From Sva-07 sp031398325 (GTDB taxonomy: Bacteria; Actinomycetota; Acidimicrobiia; Acidimicrobiales; Ilumatobacteraceae), in the NCBI GenBank assembly GCA_031398325.1, contig JANNNB010000053.1, positions 1 to 37,797 of the forward strand: a stretch of 37,797 bases of DNA, given 5' to 3'. This document shows, piece after piece, positions 16,676-23,902 of the stretch. The notes below the pieces were generated by a model. The model was not told the DNA's origin and ran no database searches. It saw only the letters and a program-made list of their open reading frames with translations. The position numbers and the translations under genes were made by a program. Position 1 is the first letter of the stretch; each line of letters starts with the position of its first letter.

Positions 16676-16698
16676 GGTGTTTCTGAAACCGAAACACC
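16676..16698. promoter_or_regulatory. Probable HxlR operator in the divergent promoter
   Basis: GGTGTTTC (16676-16683) and GAAACACC (16691-16698) are perfect 8-bp complements with a 7-bp spacer, 17 bp before the CMD-like start and 61 bp before the HxlR start. Position and symmetry suit an autoregulating winged-helix dimer. Confidence 0.65.
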
Positions 16699-16758
16699 TG
16701 CGCCAAGCTAGCGTTGCGGAATCAGAAACGACAACCATCAACTGTCGAGATCATCGCG

Positions 16759-17100
16759 ATGACCGCTCGTCCCCGTTCCGTCCCGGGACGTTCCGTCCGA
16801 GGATCGACGACCGGCCGTCCACTCATGGCCGCAATGGACCTCCTCGGACGCCGCTGGACACTACGGGTGCTCTGGGAGCTCCGGGCGGGGCCAGTCGGGG
16901 CCCGTGCTCTGCTCGCCGCATGCGAGGGTCTTTCATCGAGCGTGCTGTACGAGCGACTGCGCGACCTGACCGACGCTTCACTCGTCGTTCAGAAGGACGG
17001 CGGCGAGTACGACCTCACCAAGCTCGGCCGAGAACTCGGCGACTCCCTCCAGCCCCTCGACGCCTGGGCCCGCCGATGGTCCGAAGCCGTGGACACCTGA
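16759..17100 (+). CDS. HxlR-family winged-helix regulator
   Basis: A 113-residue single-domain regulator. AAMDLLGRRWTLRVLWELRA (24-43) is the hallmark HxlR helix pair, followed by GLSSSVLYERLRDLTDASLV (57-76), the recognition helix, and the wing YDLTKLGREL. The usual N-terminal Cys found in redox- or aldehyde-sensing HxlR proteins is not near the start; the only Cys lies at about residue 55. It probably controls the divergent CMD-like gene and perhaps the MFS exporter through the inverted repeat. ATG at 16759 is preferred; the frame opens upstream at a TTG. Confidence 0.9.
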   Translation: MTARPRSVPGRSVRGSTTGRPLMAAMDLLGRRWTLRVLWELRAGPVGARALLAACEGLSSSVLYERLRDLTDASLVVQKDGGEYDLTKLGRELGDSLQPLDAWARRWSEAVDT

Positions 17101-17166
17101 CCGAGGGCTGCTGGTCGGTGACTGATGGCGCGTCGCACGATCGCACTGATCGCCACCGAGAGCGCG

Positions 17167-17853
17167 TCAGCGGGGGGTGCCGTACTGGTCGAGTCGCTCG
17201 AGCAGAGGCAGGCGCCACTCGTCAGCGAGTACATCTTCGAGCGCGACGAGCGCCTCGGTGGTCGAACGATCGGTGACCGAGCGGTCGAGCATCGCGTCGT
17301 TGGCAGCTCGTACCGACAGCGCCGCAGGATGTCGCTCGATGACCGTGATCGGTCCCACGACGTCGACCACACCTTCTTCGAGAACCCGGAGATACCAACC
17401 GGTCCGACCTGTTGAACGCATCAGTCCGCCAACTGCTGCCCTGCCGCGATGCAGGGTCAGCTTCTGACATGGCCACCGTGGTTGAGCGACCTGCAGTACT
17501 GCCGTGCCCCACTGCCACACGTCGCCGATGCACACTTCGTTCTCCGTGGCGCCACGTGTGGCGAGGTTCTCCCCGAACGGTGCCGTCGCCGAGTCGGGCA
17601 GGTCGGGCTGGTCGAGGTCGATCGCCCACGCGGAGAGGTGCTCGGACGGGTAGGCGTACACGGCCTTGTCGACGCCGCCGTGCACGGTTCGGTCCGACTG
17701 GTCGTCGCCGTCGAGATTCAACTTGGTGAGAGCGAGGCGCTGGACGCTGACGGGCTCCTTGGCGATCGACGACATGATCGCCGACGCTGACGGTCCGAGC
17801 GGCTGCGGACCAGACACATTGACGCGGACAATGTCGATCAACACGCCCCGCAC
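17167..17853 (-). CDS. MOSC-domain protein (YiiM-like)
   Basis: The MOSC core is complete: NLDGDDQSDRTVHGGVDKAV is the conserved glycine-rich segment, FGENLATRG follows, and QPRWPCQKL holds the conserved Cys; a C-terminal three-helix-like region (TTEALVALEDVLADEWRLPL) is the 3-alpha domain of YiiM-type proteins. These act with molybdenum cofactor, for example in N-hydroxylated compound reduction. The start is uncertain: GTG 17853 gives 228 residues and begins near the family's usual opening, whereas ATG 17946 would overlap the VOC gene by 31 bp. Confidence 0.85.
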   Translation of the reverse strand: MRGVLIDIVRVNVSGPQPLGPSASAIMSSIAKEPVSVQRLALTKLNLDGDDQSDRTVHGGVDKAVYAYPSEHLSAWAIDLDQPDLPDSATAPFGENLATRGATENEVCIGDVWQWGTAVLQVAQPRWPCQKLTLHRGRAAVGGLMRSTGRTGWYLRVLEEGVVDVVGPITVIERHPAALSVRAANDAMLDRSVTDRSTTEALVALEDVLADEWRLPLLERLDQYGTPR

Positions 17854-17915
17854 CGTAGCCACCACGACCTCGTCTCCGAACGTGCCGCTCACCCAGCGGC
17901 CGGGGGCGACCGGAC

Positions 17916-18365
17916 TCACGCGGGTGGCGGTCCGAGCAGGTCCCATCTGTTGCCTGAAGGGTCGAGGAACACGGCAACACGGCCATAGGACTCGTCACGT
18001 GGCTCGGTGTCGAACTCGACCCCGTGCTCGAGCATCCGTCGTCGGGCTGCCTCGAAGTCATCCACACGAAGGAACAATCCGACTCGGCCTGCGTACTGGC
18101 GGCCGATCGCATCGACCTGCTCGTCGCCGTCGGCCTTCGCCAGGAGGAGCCCGGTCTGCGCCGCCGGCGGTCGCACCACTACCCAGCGCTTGGAGCGTCC
18201 GTCGCTGGTGGTCACCGGGGAGTCGTCGATGAGGTCGAACCCCAGGGCGTCGACGAAGAACCGAATGGCGACGTCGTGGTCGTCGACGATCAGCGCCGTG
18301 TGCTCGATGTGCGTCCGTCGACCGTACGTGGCGCGCGCGGCGCGCAGTCGGGAGCGCTCATCCAT
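17916..18365 (-). CDS. VOC (glyoxalase-like) protein
   Basis: A 149-residue single VOC protein. IEHTALIVDDHDVAIRFFVD opens the first beta-alpha-beta-beta-beta unit with a candidate His ligand, LGFDLIDD follows, and VAVFLDPSGNRWDLL is the characteristic C-terminal unit with the final metal-binding Glu replaced by Asp. Family members include glyoxalases, dioxygenases and epimerases; I cannot assign the reaction. A TACCGT box six bases before the ATG supports the start. MOSC lies just downstream on the same strand. Confidence 0.88.
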   Translation of the reverse strand: MDERSRLRAARATYGRRTHIEHTALIVDDHDVAIRFFVDALGFDLIDDSPVTTSDGRSKRWVVVRPPAAQTGLLLAKADGDEQVDAIGRQYAGRVGLFLRVDDFEAARRRMLEHGVEFDTEPRDESYGRVAVFLDPSGNRWDLLGPPPA

Positions 18366-18371
18366 CAGCCG

Positions 18372-18377
18372 ACGGTA
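18372..18377 (-). promoter_or_regulatory. Candidate -10 box (TACCGT) for leaderless mRNA
   Basis: TACCGT on the minus strand, six bases before the VOC ATG at 18365, no ribosome binding site. Confidence 0.45.
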
Positions 18378-18399
18378 GGTGGCAGTGCGATCGGCTCGC

Positions 18400-18804
18400 T
18401 CAGACGATGTCTCGCCAGCGGGTTATGCGTTGCGGTTTTGAGGAGGGGATGCGTTCGATTTCGCAGCGGGCCTCCATGTCGGTCTTGGTGTAGCGGACGT
18501 AGTTGGTGAGCCGGCCGTTCGGGAACAGATCGCTGTCGCCGAGCCGGTGCTGGATGGTGTCGACGACGTGTTGGAGCCGGACCGTGCCGTCGGGGTCGGC
18601 GTCGCCGTCGATGATGTCGAGGATCAGGTCATGGACCGCCTGGTATTGGGCGGCGTCCATGGTCCAGCCATCGAGCCCGCCGGGTCGGGTGGCGTTGAAG
18701 ATCTCGACTCGTCCGGTGCGTCGACGAGTGTCGGCGTCGCGTGCCCAGGCCTCGTCGGGGACGGGCCCGCTGTGTGGGTCTCGTGACGGAGTCCTGCTGC
18801 TCAT
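18400..18804 (-). CDS. DUF6958-like protein
   Basis: A 134-residue protein. The core VEIFNATRPGGLDGWTMDAA, then YQAVHDLILDII, a helix pair, and LFPNGRLTNYVRYTKTDMEA and PQRITRW resembles the DUF6958 family (IEVLNxxxPG, then an acidic helix, FPxG and WxKTVQLDLEAKG, ending in a short Trp-containing strand). The layout suggests a small winged-helix-like domain; function unknown. The start at 18804 is chosen over 18831; no clear ribosome binding site is visible. Confidence 0.7.
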   Translation of the reverse strand: MSSRTPSRDPHSGPVPDEAWARDADTRRRTGRVEIFNATRPGGLDGWTMDAAQYQAVHDLILDIIDGDADPDGTVRLQHVVDTIQHRLGDSDLFPNGRLTNYVRYTKTDMEARCEIERIPSSKPQRITRWRDIV

Positions 18805-18916
18805 GCCGAAGCGAAGGCGACGCCCCGCCAACCGGCGTTCGGAGACAGTTCTCGGAGTGTTCGATGAGCGAAGCCTCTACATGTGGTGGATTCGCTCATC
18901 GCTGGCTGCTTGATCC

Positions 18917-18944
18917 CCGAGGTGCCATCTAGGGGGCACCTCGG
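18917..18944 (-). terminator. Strong hairpin downstream of the nitroreductase gene, probable terminator
   Basis: CCGAGGTGCC (18917-18926) pairs perfectly with GGCACCTCGG (18935-18944), a 10-bp stem with an 8-nt loop, just downstream of the minus-strand stop at 18976. No T-run follows. Confidence 0.65.
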
Positions 18945-18975
18945 CCCTCGACTCGTCAATCGGCGTCGCGCTCGG

Positions 18976-19614
18976 CTACGACCACTCGTTCCAGCGGATG
19001 AACTCCTCGGCGGGCGGACGCTTGGCCGGCTTGAAGTCGGTGCCGATGGTGTAGGCGACCGGGAACAGGCCGGCCTGGCTGTACCGCTCGTACGGGATAC
19101 CGAGGAGTTCGGCGACGTCGCGCTCGTTCTGCAGGTGCAACGACGTCCACGCCGAGCCGATGCCGCGCTCGCGCAACGCCAGCATGAAACTCCACACCGC
19201 TGGCAGGATGCCGCCCCACCGAGACGCCTGACGCCAAGACGGTGTGCCTTCGTCCATCCGGTCGGCGAGCAACGGGATCACGTGCACCGGCACCTCGTGC
19301 AGATGCGCCGCCAGGTGCTGTGCCGACTGGTTCACCCGCTCGGCCTGTGAGCCGGCCGGGGGCGGTTCGGCGCCCGCGTACGCGGCGGCGAAGTTCGTGC
19401 GATAGATGTCAGCGATGGCGGCACGCTTGTCGGCGTCCTCGATGATCATCCACCGCCAACGCTGCGAGTTCGACCCCGTCGGCGACTGGTGGGCGATGTC
19501 GATGCACTCGATCAACACGTCACGCGGCACCGGCCTCGTGAGGTCCAGCCGCTTGCGGACCGATCGGGTGGTGGTGAGCACCTCGTCCGCGCTGAGACCC
19601 AGGTGCTCGCTCAC
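18976..19614 (-). CDS. Nitroreductase-family protein
   Basis: From GTG 19614 the protein has 212 residues. TTTRSVRKRLDLTRPVPRDV (residues 14-33) is the FMN phosphate-binding start of the nitroreductase fold, AHQSPTGSNSQRWRWMIIED the usual next strand and helix, and LRERGIGSAWTSLHLQ the later motif. It reduces nitro groups, flavins or other small substrates with NAD(P)H; the substrate is unknown. Its GTG overlaps the upstream gene's stop as GTGA, so translation is probably coupled to the split-barrel flavoprotein. The frame extends far upstream but those residues lie in the neighbour's coding region. Confidence 0.9.
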   Translation of the reverse strand: MSEHLGLSADEVLTTTRSVRKRLDLTRPVPRDVLIECIDIAHQSPTGSNSQRWRWMIIEDADKRAAIADIYRTNFAAAYAGAEPPPAGSQAERVNQSAQHLAAHLHEVPVHVIPLLADRMDEGTPSWRQASRWGGILPAVWSFMLALRERGIGSAWTSLHLQNERDVAELLGIPYERYSQAGLFPVAYTIGTDFKPAKRPPAEEFIRWNEWS

Positions 19615-20150
19615 GACGTCGCCTCGTCCTCGTGCGTTCCGGCCCGCTGCTGAGCCATCCAGTCCGCGGTGGCCTTGCCCATCTTCCCGCCGTCGTAGCC
19701 GATGCGTTGCGTCGGCTCGACCTCGAGCACCACGCGGCGCGGCGAGTCGAGGAAGCGGGCGAACAACGCCGCAGCCTCCGGGTCGTCGGGTCGAATGACT
19801 GCGGACAGCTCCGGGTAGAACCACTCGAGTGTCGGTCGGTCGTCGTGGATCGTGCACGTGCCCTTGTAGGTCACGGTCTTGTTGCGCGCCATCTTCGACC
19901 CGGTCGACGTGACCACGATGCAGACGCGCGGATCGCGACGGACCGCGCTGATCCGCGCCCGTTGGTTGGAGGCGGTCAACCAGAACTTCCCGTCGCGGAA
20001 GACGTACGACATGATCACGCCGACCGGCCACCCCTCCTTGTTCGACCAGATGAACGTGCACTCGTTCTGGGCGAGGAGCATCTCCTGCTCGACATCGTCG
20101 TCGAGGCCGTACACCGTGACGTCTTCGTAGTTCTCGGGGTGTTCGCTCAT
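19611..20150 (-). CDS. Pyridoxamine 5'-phosphate oxidase-like split-barrel protein
   Basis: A 179-residue flavin or F420 split-barrel protein. EMLLAQNECTFIWSNKEGWP, VIMSYVFRDGKFWLTASNQR and RISAVRRDPRVCIVVTS follow the family order, with the RARxxAVRRDPRV helix contacting the cofactor phosphate. YKGTCTIHDD and PRRVVLEVEPTQRIGYDGGK close the barrel. It is probably the first gene of a two-gene operon with the nitroreductase, with which it overlaps by four bases. A TACGGT box six bases before the ATG suggests a leaderless transcript. Confidence 0.92.
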   Translation of the reverse strand: MSEHPENYEDVTVYGLDDDVEQEMLLAQNECTFIWSNKEGWPVGVIMSYVFRDGKFWLTASNQRARISAVRRDPRVCIVVTSTGSKMARNKTVTYKGTCTIHDDRPTLEWFYPELSAVIRPDDPEAAALFARFLDSPRRVVLEVEPTQRIGYDGGKMGKATADWMAQQRAGTHEDEATS

Positions 20151-20156
20151 GGCCGC

Positions 20157-20162
20157 ACCGTA
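20157..20162 (-). promoter_or_regulatory. Candidate -10 box (TACGGT) for leaderless mRNA
   Basis: TACGGT, six bases before the ATG at 20150, no ribosome binding site between. Confidence 0.5.
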
Positions 20163-20208
20163 GAACGAAACGAACGGACTGCTCGACGCGGACCCGTCGT
20201 GACCGTTC

Positions 20209-21501
20209 TCACGCCGGCTCGAATCGCAGCGGCAGTTCCTTCATCGGGAACAGGATGAACGACGGCTCGTGCACCGGAGACTCGAGGGGTCGAGCGAGTT
20301 CGATCGTGGACGTCCGGGCCAGCCACTGCGTGAACGCACTGTGCAACTCCTGGCGCGCCAGCGCGGCGCCGACACAGAAGTGTGGCCCGACCCCGAAGGC
20401 GAGGTGCTGCGGGCTGCGGGCGCGGTCGATGTCGAACACGTCCGCGTGCTCGAAGACCGACTCGTCACGGTTCGCGGCGGCGTAGCGGATCATCACCATC
20501 GCGCCCTCGGGGATGACCACGCCGTTCAGCTCGACGTCCTGGGTCGCCCGCCGCATGAGACCCTGCACGGGGCTCTCGAATCGCAACACCTCCTCGACGA
20601 AGCCGGGAATCAACGACGGGTCACGACGGACGCGATCCTGCACGTCCGGATAGCGGGTCAGGAGCCACATCCCGTGGTTGAGCGCACTCGTCGTGGTCTC
20701 GAAGCCGCCCGTCACGAGCTGGTGCATCAGGTTCTGGAGTTCGGCGACGGTGAGCGGCTCGGCGTCGGCTTCGTCCTCGTGGGCGTGAACGAGCGTGGAG
20801 ATCAAGTCGTCACTCGGTTCGAGTCGGCGGCGTTCGAACTCGGCCGCCAGATGGTGCTGCGCCTCGAGTTCGATCTCCACCGTCTCCAACAGTTCCTGCT
20901 CGGACAGCGGTCGCATCGCCAAGGCCAACATCGCGTGGGCCCACCGGTTGAACCGGTGGATCTCCGATCGGTCGAGCCCCAGTTCCTCGGCGATGATGAT
21001 CCCCGGCAGCGGCATCGCGAAGTCGAGGTTGAACTCGCACGTGCCGGCGTCGATCAGCCCGTCGATCAGCTCCGTGGTCACGTCGTCGATGTGGTCGGCC
21101 ATCGCCTTGATGCGACGTGGGAGGAACGCCTTGGCCACCAGCTGGCGATACGCCGTGTGCACGGGCGGATCCGTCCGCTGCAGCGTCTCGACGTGACCCC
21201 AACCCCGCTCACGCAGGATCTGCTGGTAGCGGCGAGCGTTGTCGACCTGCAAACCCTTCCTGGTGCCGCCGCCGCGGCCGGCGCTCGAGAAGAGATCGGG
21301 ATTGGTGAGCACGAAGCGCACGTCCTCGTAGCGCGTCACCATAACGCCGCCGATCTCGGGCATCGGGAAGACGGGACACCGCCGGTGCAGCTGCTGGTAG
21401 AAGTCCCACGGATCGTCCTGGACGACCGGGTCGAGCATCGTGTGGTCGACCGGACACTCCAGCGCGCCGATCCGTTCCTCGACGGTCAGTCCTGCACTCA
21501 T
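20209..21501 (-). CDS. Cytochrome P450
   Basis: A 430-residue soluble class I bacterial P450. QLVTGGFETTTSALN (262-276) is the I-helix oxygen-activation motif, with an acidic residue before the Thr as usual; EEVLRFESPVQ has the K-helix ExxR (Glu304, Arg307); AFGVGPHFCVGAALARQEL carries the haem Cys376. The N-terminus has LECPVDHTMLDPVVQDDP, common in actinobacterial P450s. It hydroxylates an unknown hydrophobic substrate with electrons from a ferredoxin and reductase that are not in the window. It is the last gene in a run with two SDRs, 63 bp beyond the nearer SDR, so it probably supplies the hydroxyl that those enzymes oxidise. Confidence 0.96.
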   Translation of the reverse strand: MSAGLTVEERIGALECPVDHTMLDPVVQDDPWDFYQQLHRRCPVFPMPEIGGVMVTRYEDVRFVLTNPDLFSSAGRGGGTRKGLQVDNARRYQQILRERGWGHVETLQRTDPPVHTAYRQLVAKAFLPRRIKAMADHIDDVTTELIDGLIDAGTCEFNLDFAMPLPGIIIAEELGLDRSEIHRFNRWAHAMLALAMRPLSEQELLETVEIELEAQHHLAAEFERRRLEPSDDLISTLVHAHEDEADAEPLTVAELQNLMHQLVTGGFETTTSALNHGMWLLTRYPDVQDRVRRDPSLIPGFVEEVLRFESPVQGLMRRATQDVELNGVVIPEGAMVMIRYAAANRDESVFEHADVFDIDRARSPQHLAFGVGPHFCVGAALARQELHSAFTQWLARTSTIELARPLESPVHEPSFILFPMKELPLRFEPA

Positions 21502-21564
21502 CGGTGACGCACCTCCGTGCTCGGTTCGATTCCGGGTCGGTGTGACCCGTTCAGTTGTGACCCA

Positions 21565-22347
21565 TCAGTAGGGCATGGTCCCGCCGTCGACGGGGAACAT
21601 GCAACCGGTCATGTTCCTCGCGACGTCGGAGGCGAGCAGCACGGCAACGGCCGCCACTTCCTCGACGGTGTTCGGTCGCTTGATCGCCGACTCCGAACTG
21701 AACATCGCGATCAGATCGTCGTAGGTACCGACACCCATCGCGACCGCCGAGTCGGGCCCGGTCTCGCGAACGATGTCGGTCTCGATGATCCCCGGCAAGA
21801 TCGCGTTCACCGTGATGCCGAGCGTGCCGACCTCACGCGCCGCGGACTTGACCAGCCCGTTCACCGCGTGCTTCGTCGCGGAGTAACCGGGGATGCCGGG
21901 CTTGCCGAGCTTGCCCTCGACCGACGAAGTGACGATGACCCGACCGGACTCGCGCGGGATCATGTGTTGCAGCGCGCGCCGCATGCCCCAGAACACATGG
22001 TTCAGGTTCCAGTCGACCTCGAGCGCCCACTCCTCGTCGGACATCTGGGCGACCGGGGCCGTCTGCAGCACCCCGCCCGAGTTCAGACAGCAGATGTCGA
22101 GCTGCCCATAGCGTTCGATCGTGAAGTCGATCAGGCCCTCGACCGCCTCCTGCTTGGAGGCATCGCCGGCGAAGAACGCGGCGTTGCCCCCGGCGCCCAT
22201 CTCGTCGAGACACGCCTGACCCTTTGCTTCGTCGCGCCCGTTGACCACGACCTTGGCGCCTTCCGCGATGAACGCATCGGCCATTCCCCGGCCGATGCTG
22301 CGGGTCCCGCCCGTGATGCAGGCGACCTTTCCGTCGAGCTTTCCCAT
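21565..22347 (-). CDS. SDR-family oxidoreductase (first of a tandem pair)
   Basis: A 260-residue classical short-chain dehydrogenase. TGGTRSIG (12-19) is the nucleotide-binding loop, LNSGG replaces the usual NNAG at 89-92, catalytic Ser is at 141 or 142, and Tyr155 with Lys159 lie in YSATKHA. It ends PVDGGTMPY. The residue after the second strand (NGR) favours NADP, an inference. It is a close paralogue of the next gene: same length, same catalytic positions, and shared blocks such as EVGTLGITVNA and SAIKR. GAAGGAACC precedes the ATG. Likely oxidises a secondary alcohol made by the neighbouring P450. Confidence 0.95.
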   Translation of the reverse strand: MGKLDGKVACITGGTRSIGRGMADAFIAEGAKVVVNGRDEAKGQACLDEMGAGGNAAFFAGDASKQEAVEGLIDFTIERYGQLDICCLNSGGVLQTAPVAQMSDEEWALEVDWNLNHVFWGMRRALQHMIPRESGRVIVTSSVEGKLGKPGIPGYSATKHAVNGLVKSAAREVGTLGITVNAILPGIIETDIVRETGPDSAVAMGVGTYDDLIAMFSSESAIKRPNTVEEVAAVAVLLASDVARNMTGCMFPVDGGTMPY

Positions 22348-22386
22348 GTCTGGTTCCTTCCTTGAGCTTCGTCGTGGGGCTCCGGC

Positions 22387-23166
22387 TCAGTACGGAGCCG
22401 TGCCACCGTCGATCGAGATGAGCGAGCCGGTGATGCCGGCGCCGGCGTCGGATGCGAGCAGCGTCGCGACGGCGGCGACGTCTTCGACATCGTTGAGCCG
22501 CTTGATCGCCGATTCCTGGGCGAACATGTCGAGCAGCCCCTGGTAATCGAGACCCATCGACTCGGCGGCGGCAGGACCTTCCGCCATCATGATGTCGGTC
22601 TCGATGGCACCTGGACACAAGGCGTTCACCGTGATGCCGAGCGTGCCGACCTCGTGTGCCGCCGATTTGGTGAGCCCGTTGATCGCATGCTTGGCCGTGA
22701 CGTAGATCGAGATCCCCGGCTTGCCGACCTTGCCCTCGAGCGAGCTCACGCTCAGCACGCGTCCGTACTGCTGCGGGATCATGTAGTGGAACGCCCGGCG
22801 CATCGTCCAGAACGTGTGCCAGAAGTTCCACACCAGCGAGTCCTGCATCGCTTCATCGGTGAGATCGACGATCGGCGCGTGCCCCGATGCGCCTCCCGCG
22901 TTGGCGACGAGGATGTCGATCCGTCCGAAGTGGTCGACCGTGCCGTCGACGATCGCCTCGCACGACTCGCGCTGTTTGACATCGCCGGCGATGAAATGGA
23001 CCCGGTCGCCGGCGTCGAGCGCGGCGAGCGTCTGCGCGGCCTTGGCCGGGTCGCGGCCGTTGACCACGACCTTCGCCCCCTCGTCGAGGAATCCCCTCGC
23101 GATCCCGAGACCGATCCCTCGTGTCCCACCGGTAATGCAGGCAACGCGCCCGTCGAGCACTCCCAT
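22387..23166 (-). CDS. SDR-family oxidoreductase (second of a tandem pair)
   Basis: A 259-residue classical SDR and close paralogue of the downstream gene. TGGTRGIG (12-19), NAGG at 89-92, Ser141/142, Tyr155 and Lys159 (YVTAKHA) are all present. C-terminal SIDGGTAPY parallels the neighbour's PVDGGTMPY. Only 39 bp separate the two genes. A strong GAGGGGGG ribosome binding site precedes the ATG. Because it is first after the TetR gene and the TACTCCGAGTA palindrome, it probably starts the SDR-SDR-P450 unit. The substrate is unknown, but the retained duplicates suggest two related alcohol positions or stereoisomers. Confidence 0.95.
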   Translation of the reverse strand: MGVLDGRVACITGGTRGIGLGIARGFLDEGAKVVVNGRDPAKAAQTLAALDAGDRVHFIAGDVKQRESCEAIVDGTVDHFGRIDILVANAGGASGHAPIVDLTDEAMQDSLVWNFWHTFWTMRRAFHYMIPQQYGRVLSVSSLEGKVGKPGISIYVTAKHAINGLTKSAAHEVGTLGITVNALCPGAIETDIMMAEGPAAAESMGLDYQGLLDMFAQESAIKRLNDVEDVAAVATLLASDAGAGITGSLISIDGGTAPY

Positions 23167-23242
23167 GACAACCCCCCTCGCTGTGTCGAGCCGGAACCGT
23201 ACACGTTCAGAGGTCGGCGTCGACTCGATCGGGACCGAAACT

Positions 23243-23253
23243 TACTCCGAGTA
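23243..23253. promoter_or_regulatory. Candidate TetR operator before the SDR-SDR-P450 unit
   Basis: TACTCCGAGTA is a palindrome with 5-bp arms and a central C, directly after the TetR stop and 76 bp before the SDR start at 23166. Arms are short, so this is a moderate call. Confidence 0.4.
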
Positions 23254-23883
23254 TCAGAGCGGCTTCAACAGGTTGCCGCGAAGCGCCATCTTGATCGACG
23301 TGACGGCGCGTTGGTGACGATCGGAGTCGTCGGACACCCCGTCGGTGAGGCCGATCAGGATGATCGACACGAACTCGACCATGAACGCGCGGTTCGTCGC
23401 GTCGATCTCGCCGCTGCCCACGCCGGTATCGATGAGGCGCTCGAAGAAGGCGCTGCGCCGTTCGGTGTGGTCGGCGAGCGACGTCGCGATCTCCGGGTGG
23501 CGGCGCATGTCCGCCCGCGTCACACCGATGAATGCAGCGATCGTCGGATCAGCCTCGTTCAGCTGATGAGCGACGTCGAGTACCGAATCGAACGCGTCGA
23601 GAAAGCGTTGTGCGCCGTCGACCGCCTCGTTGAACTTGCCGTACACGCGTTGCTGCACGTCGTCGTGCACGGCGAGGTACAGGTCGAGTTTGGACGGGTA
23701 GTAGTAGTAGAGCGCACCGGCCGTGATGCCGACCTGCGCGGCGAGATCGCGGTTCGTCGACGAGTCGTAGCCACCGCTCGCAAAGGCGGAGCGGGCGACG
23801 TCGAGGATGCGGCGTTTCGTCGCGGCGGAGTCGGCCTCACGCGGACGACCGAGTCTGCGACCTGCGCGCACCGTGTCGGCCAT
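23254..23883 (-). CDS. TetR-family regulator
   Basis: A 209-residue TetR protein. RILDVARSAFASGGYDSSTN then RDLAAQVGITAGALYYYYPS (about 26-65) is the helix-turn-helix, with the YYYYPSK signature before helix 4. The C-terminal ligand domain is typical in length, with no recognisable ligand motif. It lies between two SDR groups on the same strand; an upstream SDR ends 20 bp before it. It likely represses the SDR-SDR-P450 unit and perhaps its own. A CATACT box six bases before the ATG suggests its own leaderless transcript. Confidence 0.93.
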   Translation of the reverse strand: MADTVRAGRRLGRPREADSAATKRRILDVARSAFASGGYDSSTNRDLAAQVGITAGALYYYYPSKLDLYLAVHDDVQQRVYGKFNEAVDGAQRFLDAFDSVLDVAHQLNEADPTIAAFIGVTRADMRRHPEIATSLADHTERRSAFFERLIDTGVGSGEIDATNRAFMVEFVSIILIGLTDGVSDDSDRHQRAVTSIKMALRGNLLKPL

Positions 23884-23889
23884 CGGTCA

Positions 23890-23895
23890 AGTATG
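23890..23895 (-). promoter_or_regulatory. Candidate -10 box (CATACT) for leaderless TetR mRNA
   Basis: CATACT on the minus strand, exactly six bases before the ATG at 23883. It overlaps only the last bases of the intergenic gap to the upstream SDR. Confidence 0.4.
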
Positions 23896-23902
23896 ACGCG
23901 GA

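Noticed and set aside
20269..21507. A long open frame antisense to the P450 gene, and similar long frames antisense to the SDR genes and other genes
   Set aside because: Third positions and amino-acid content (Arg/His/Asp-rich) are those of GC-rich shadows, and the P450 on the other strand has complete motifs.
21548..21556. CGTTCAGTT between the P450 and SDR genes, resembling half of the AACnAnCATTCnGTT element
   Set aside because: Only one half matches and the other half (GTGACC) does not, so it is too weak to call a third operator.
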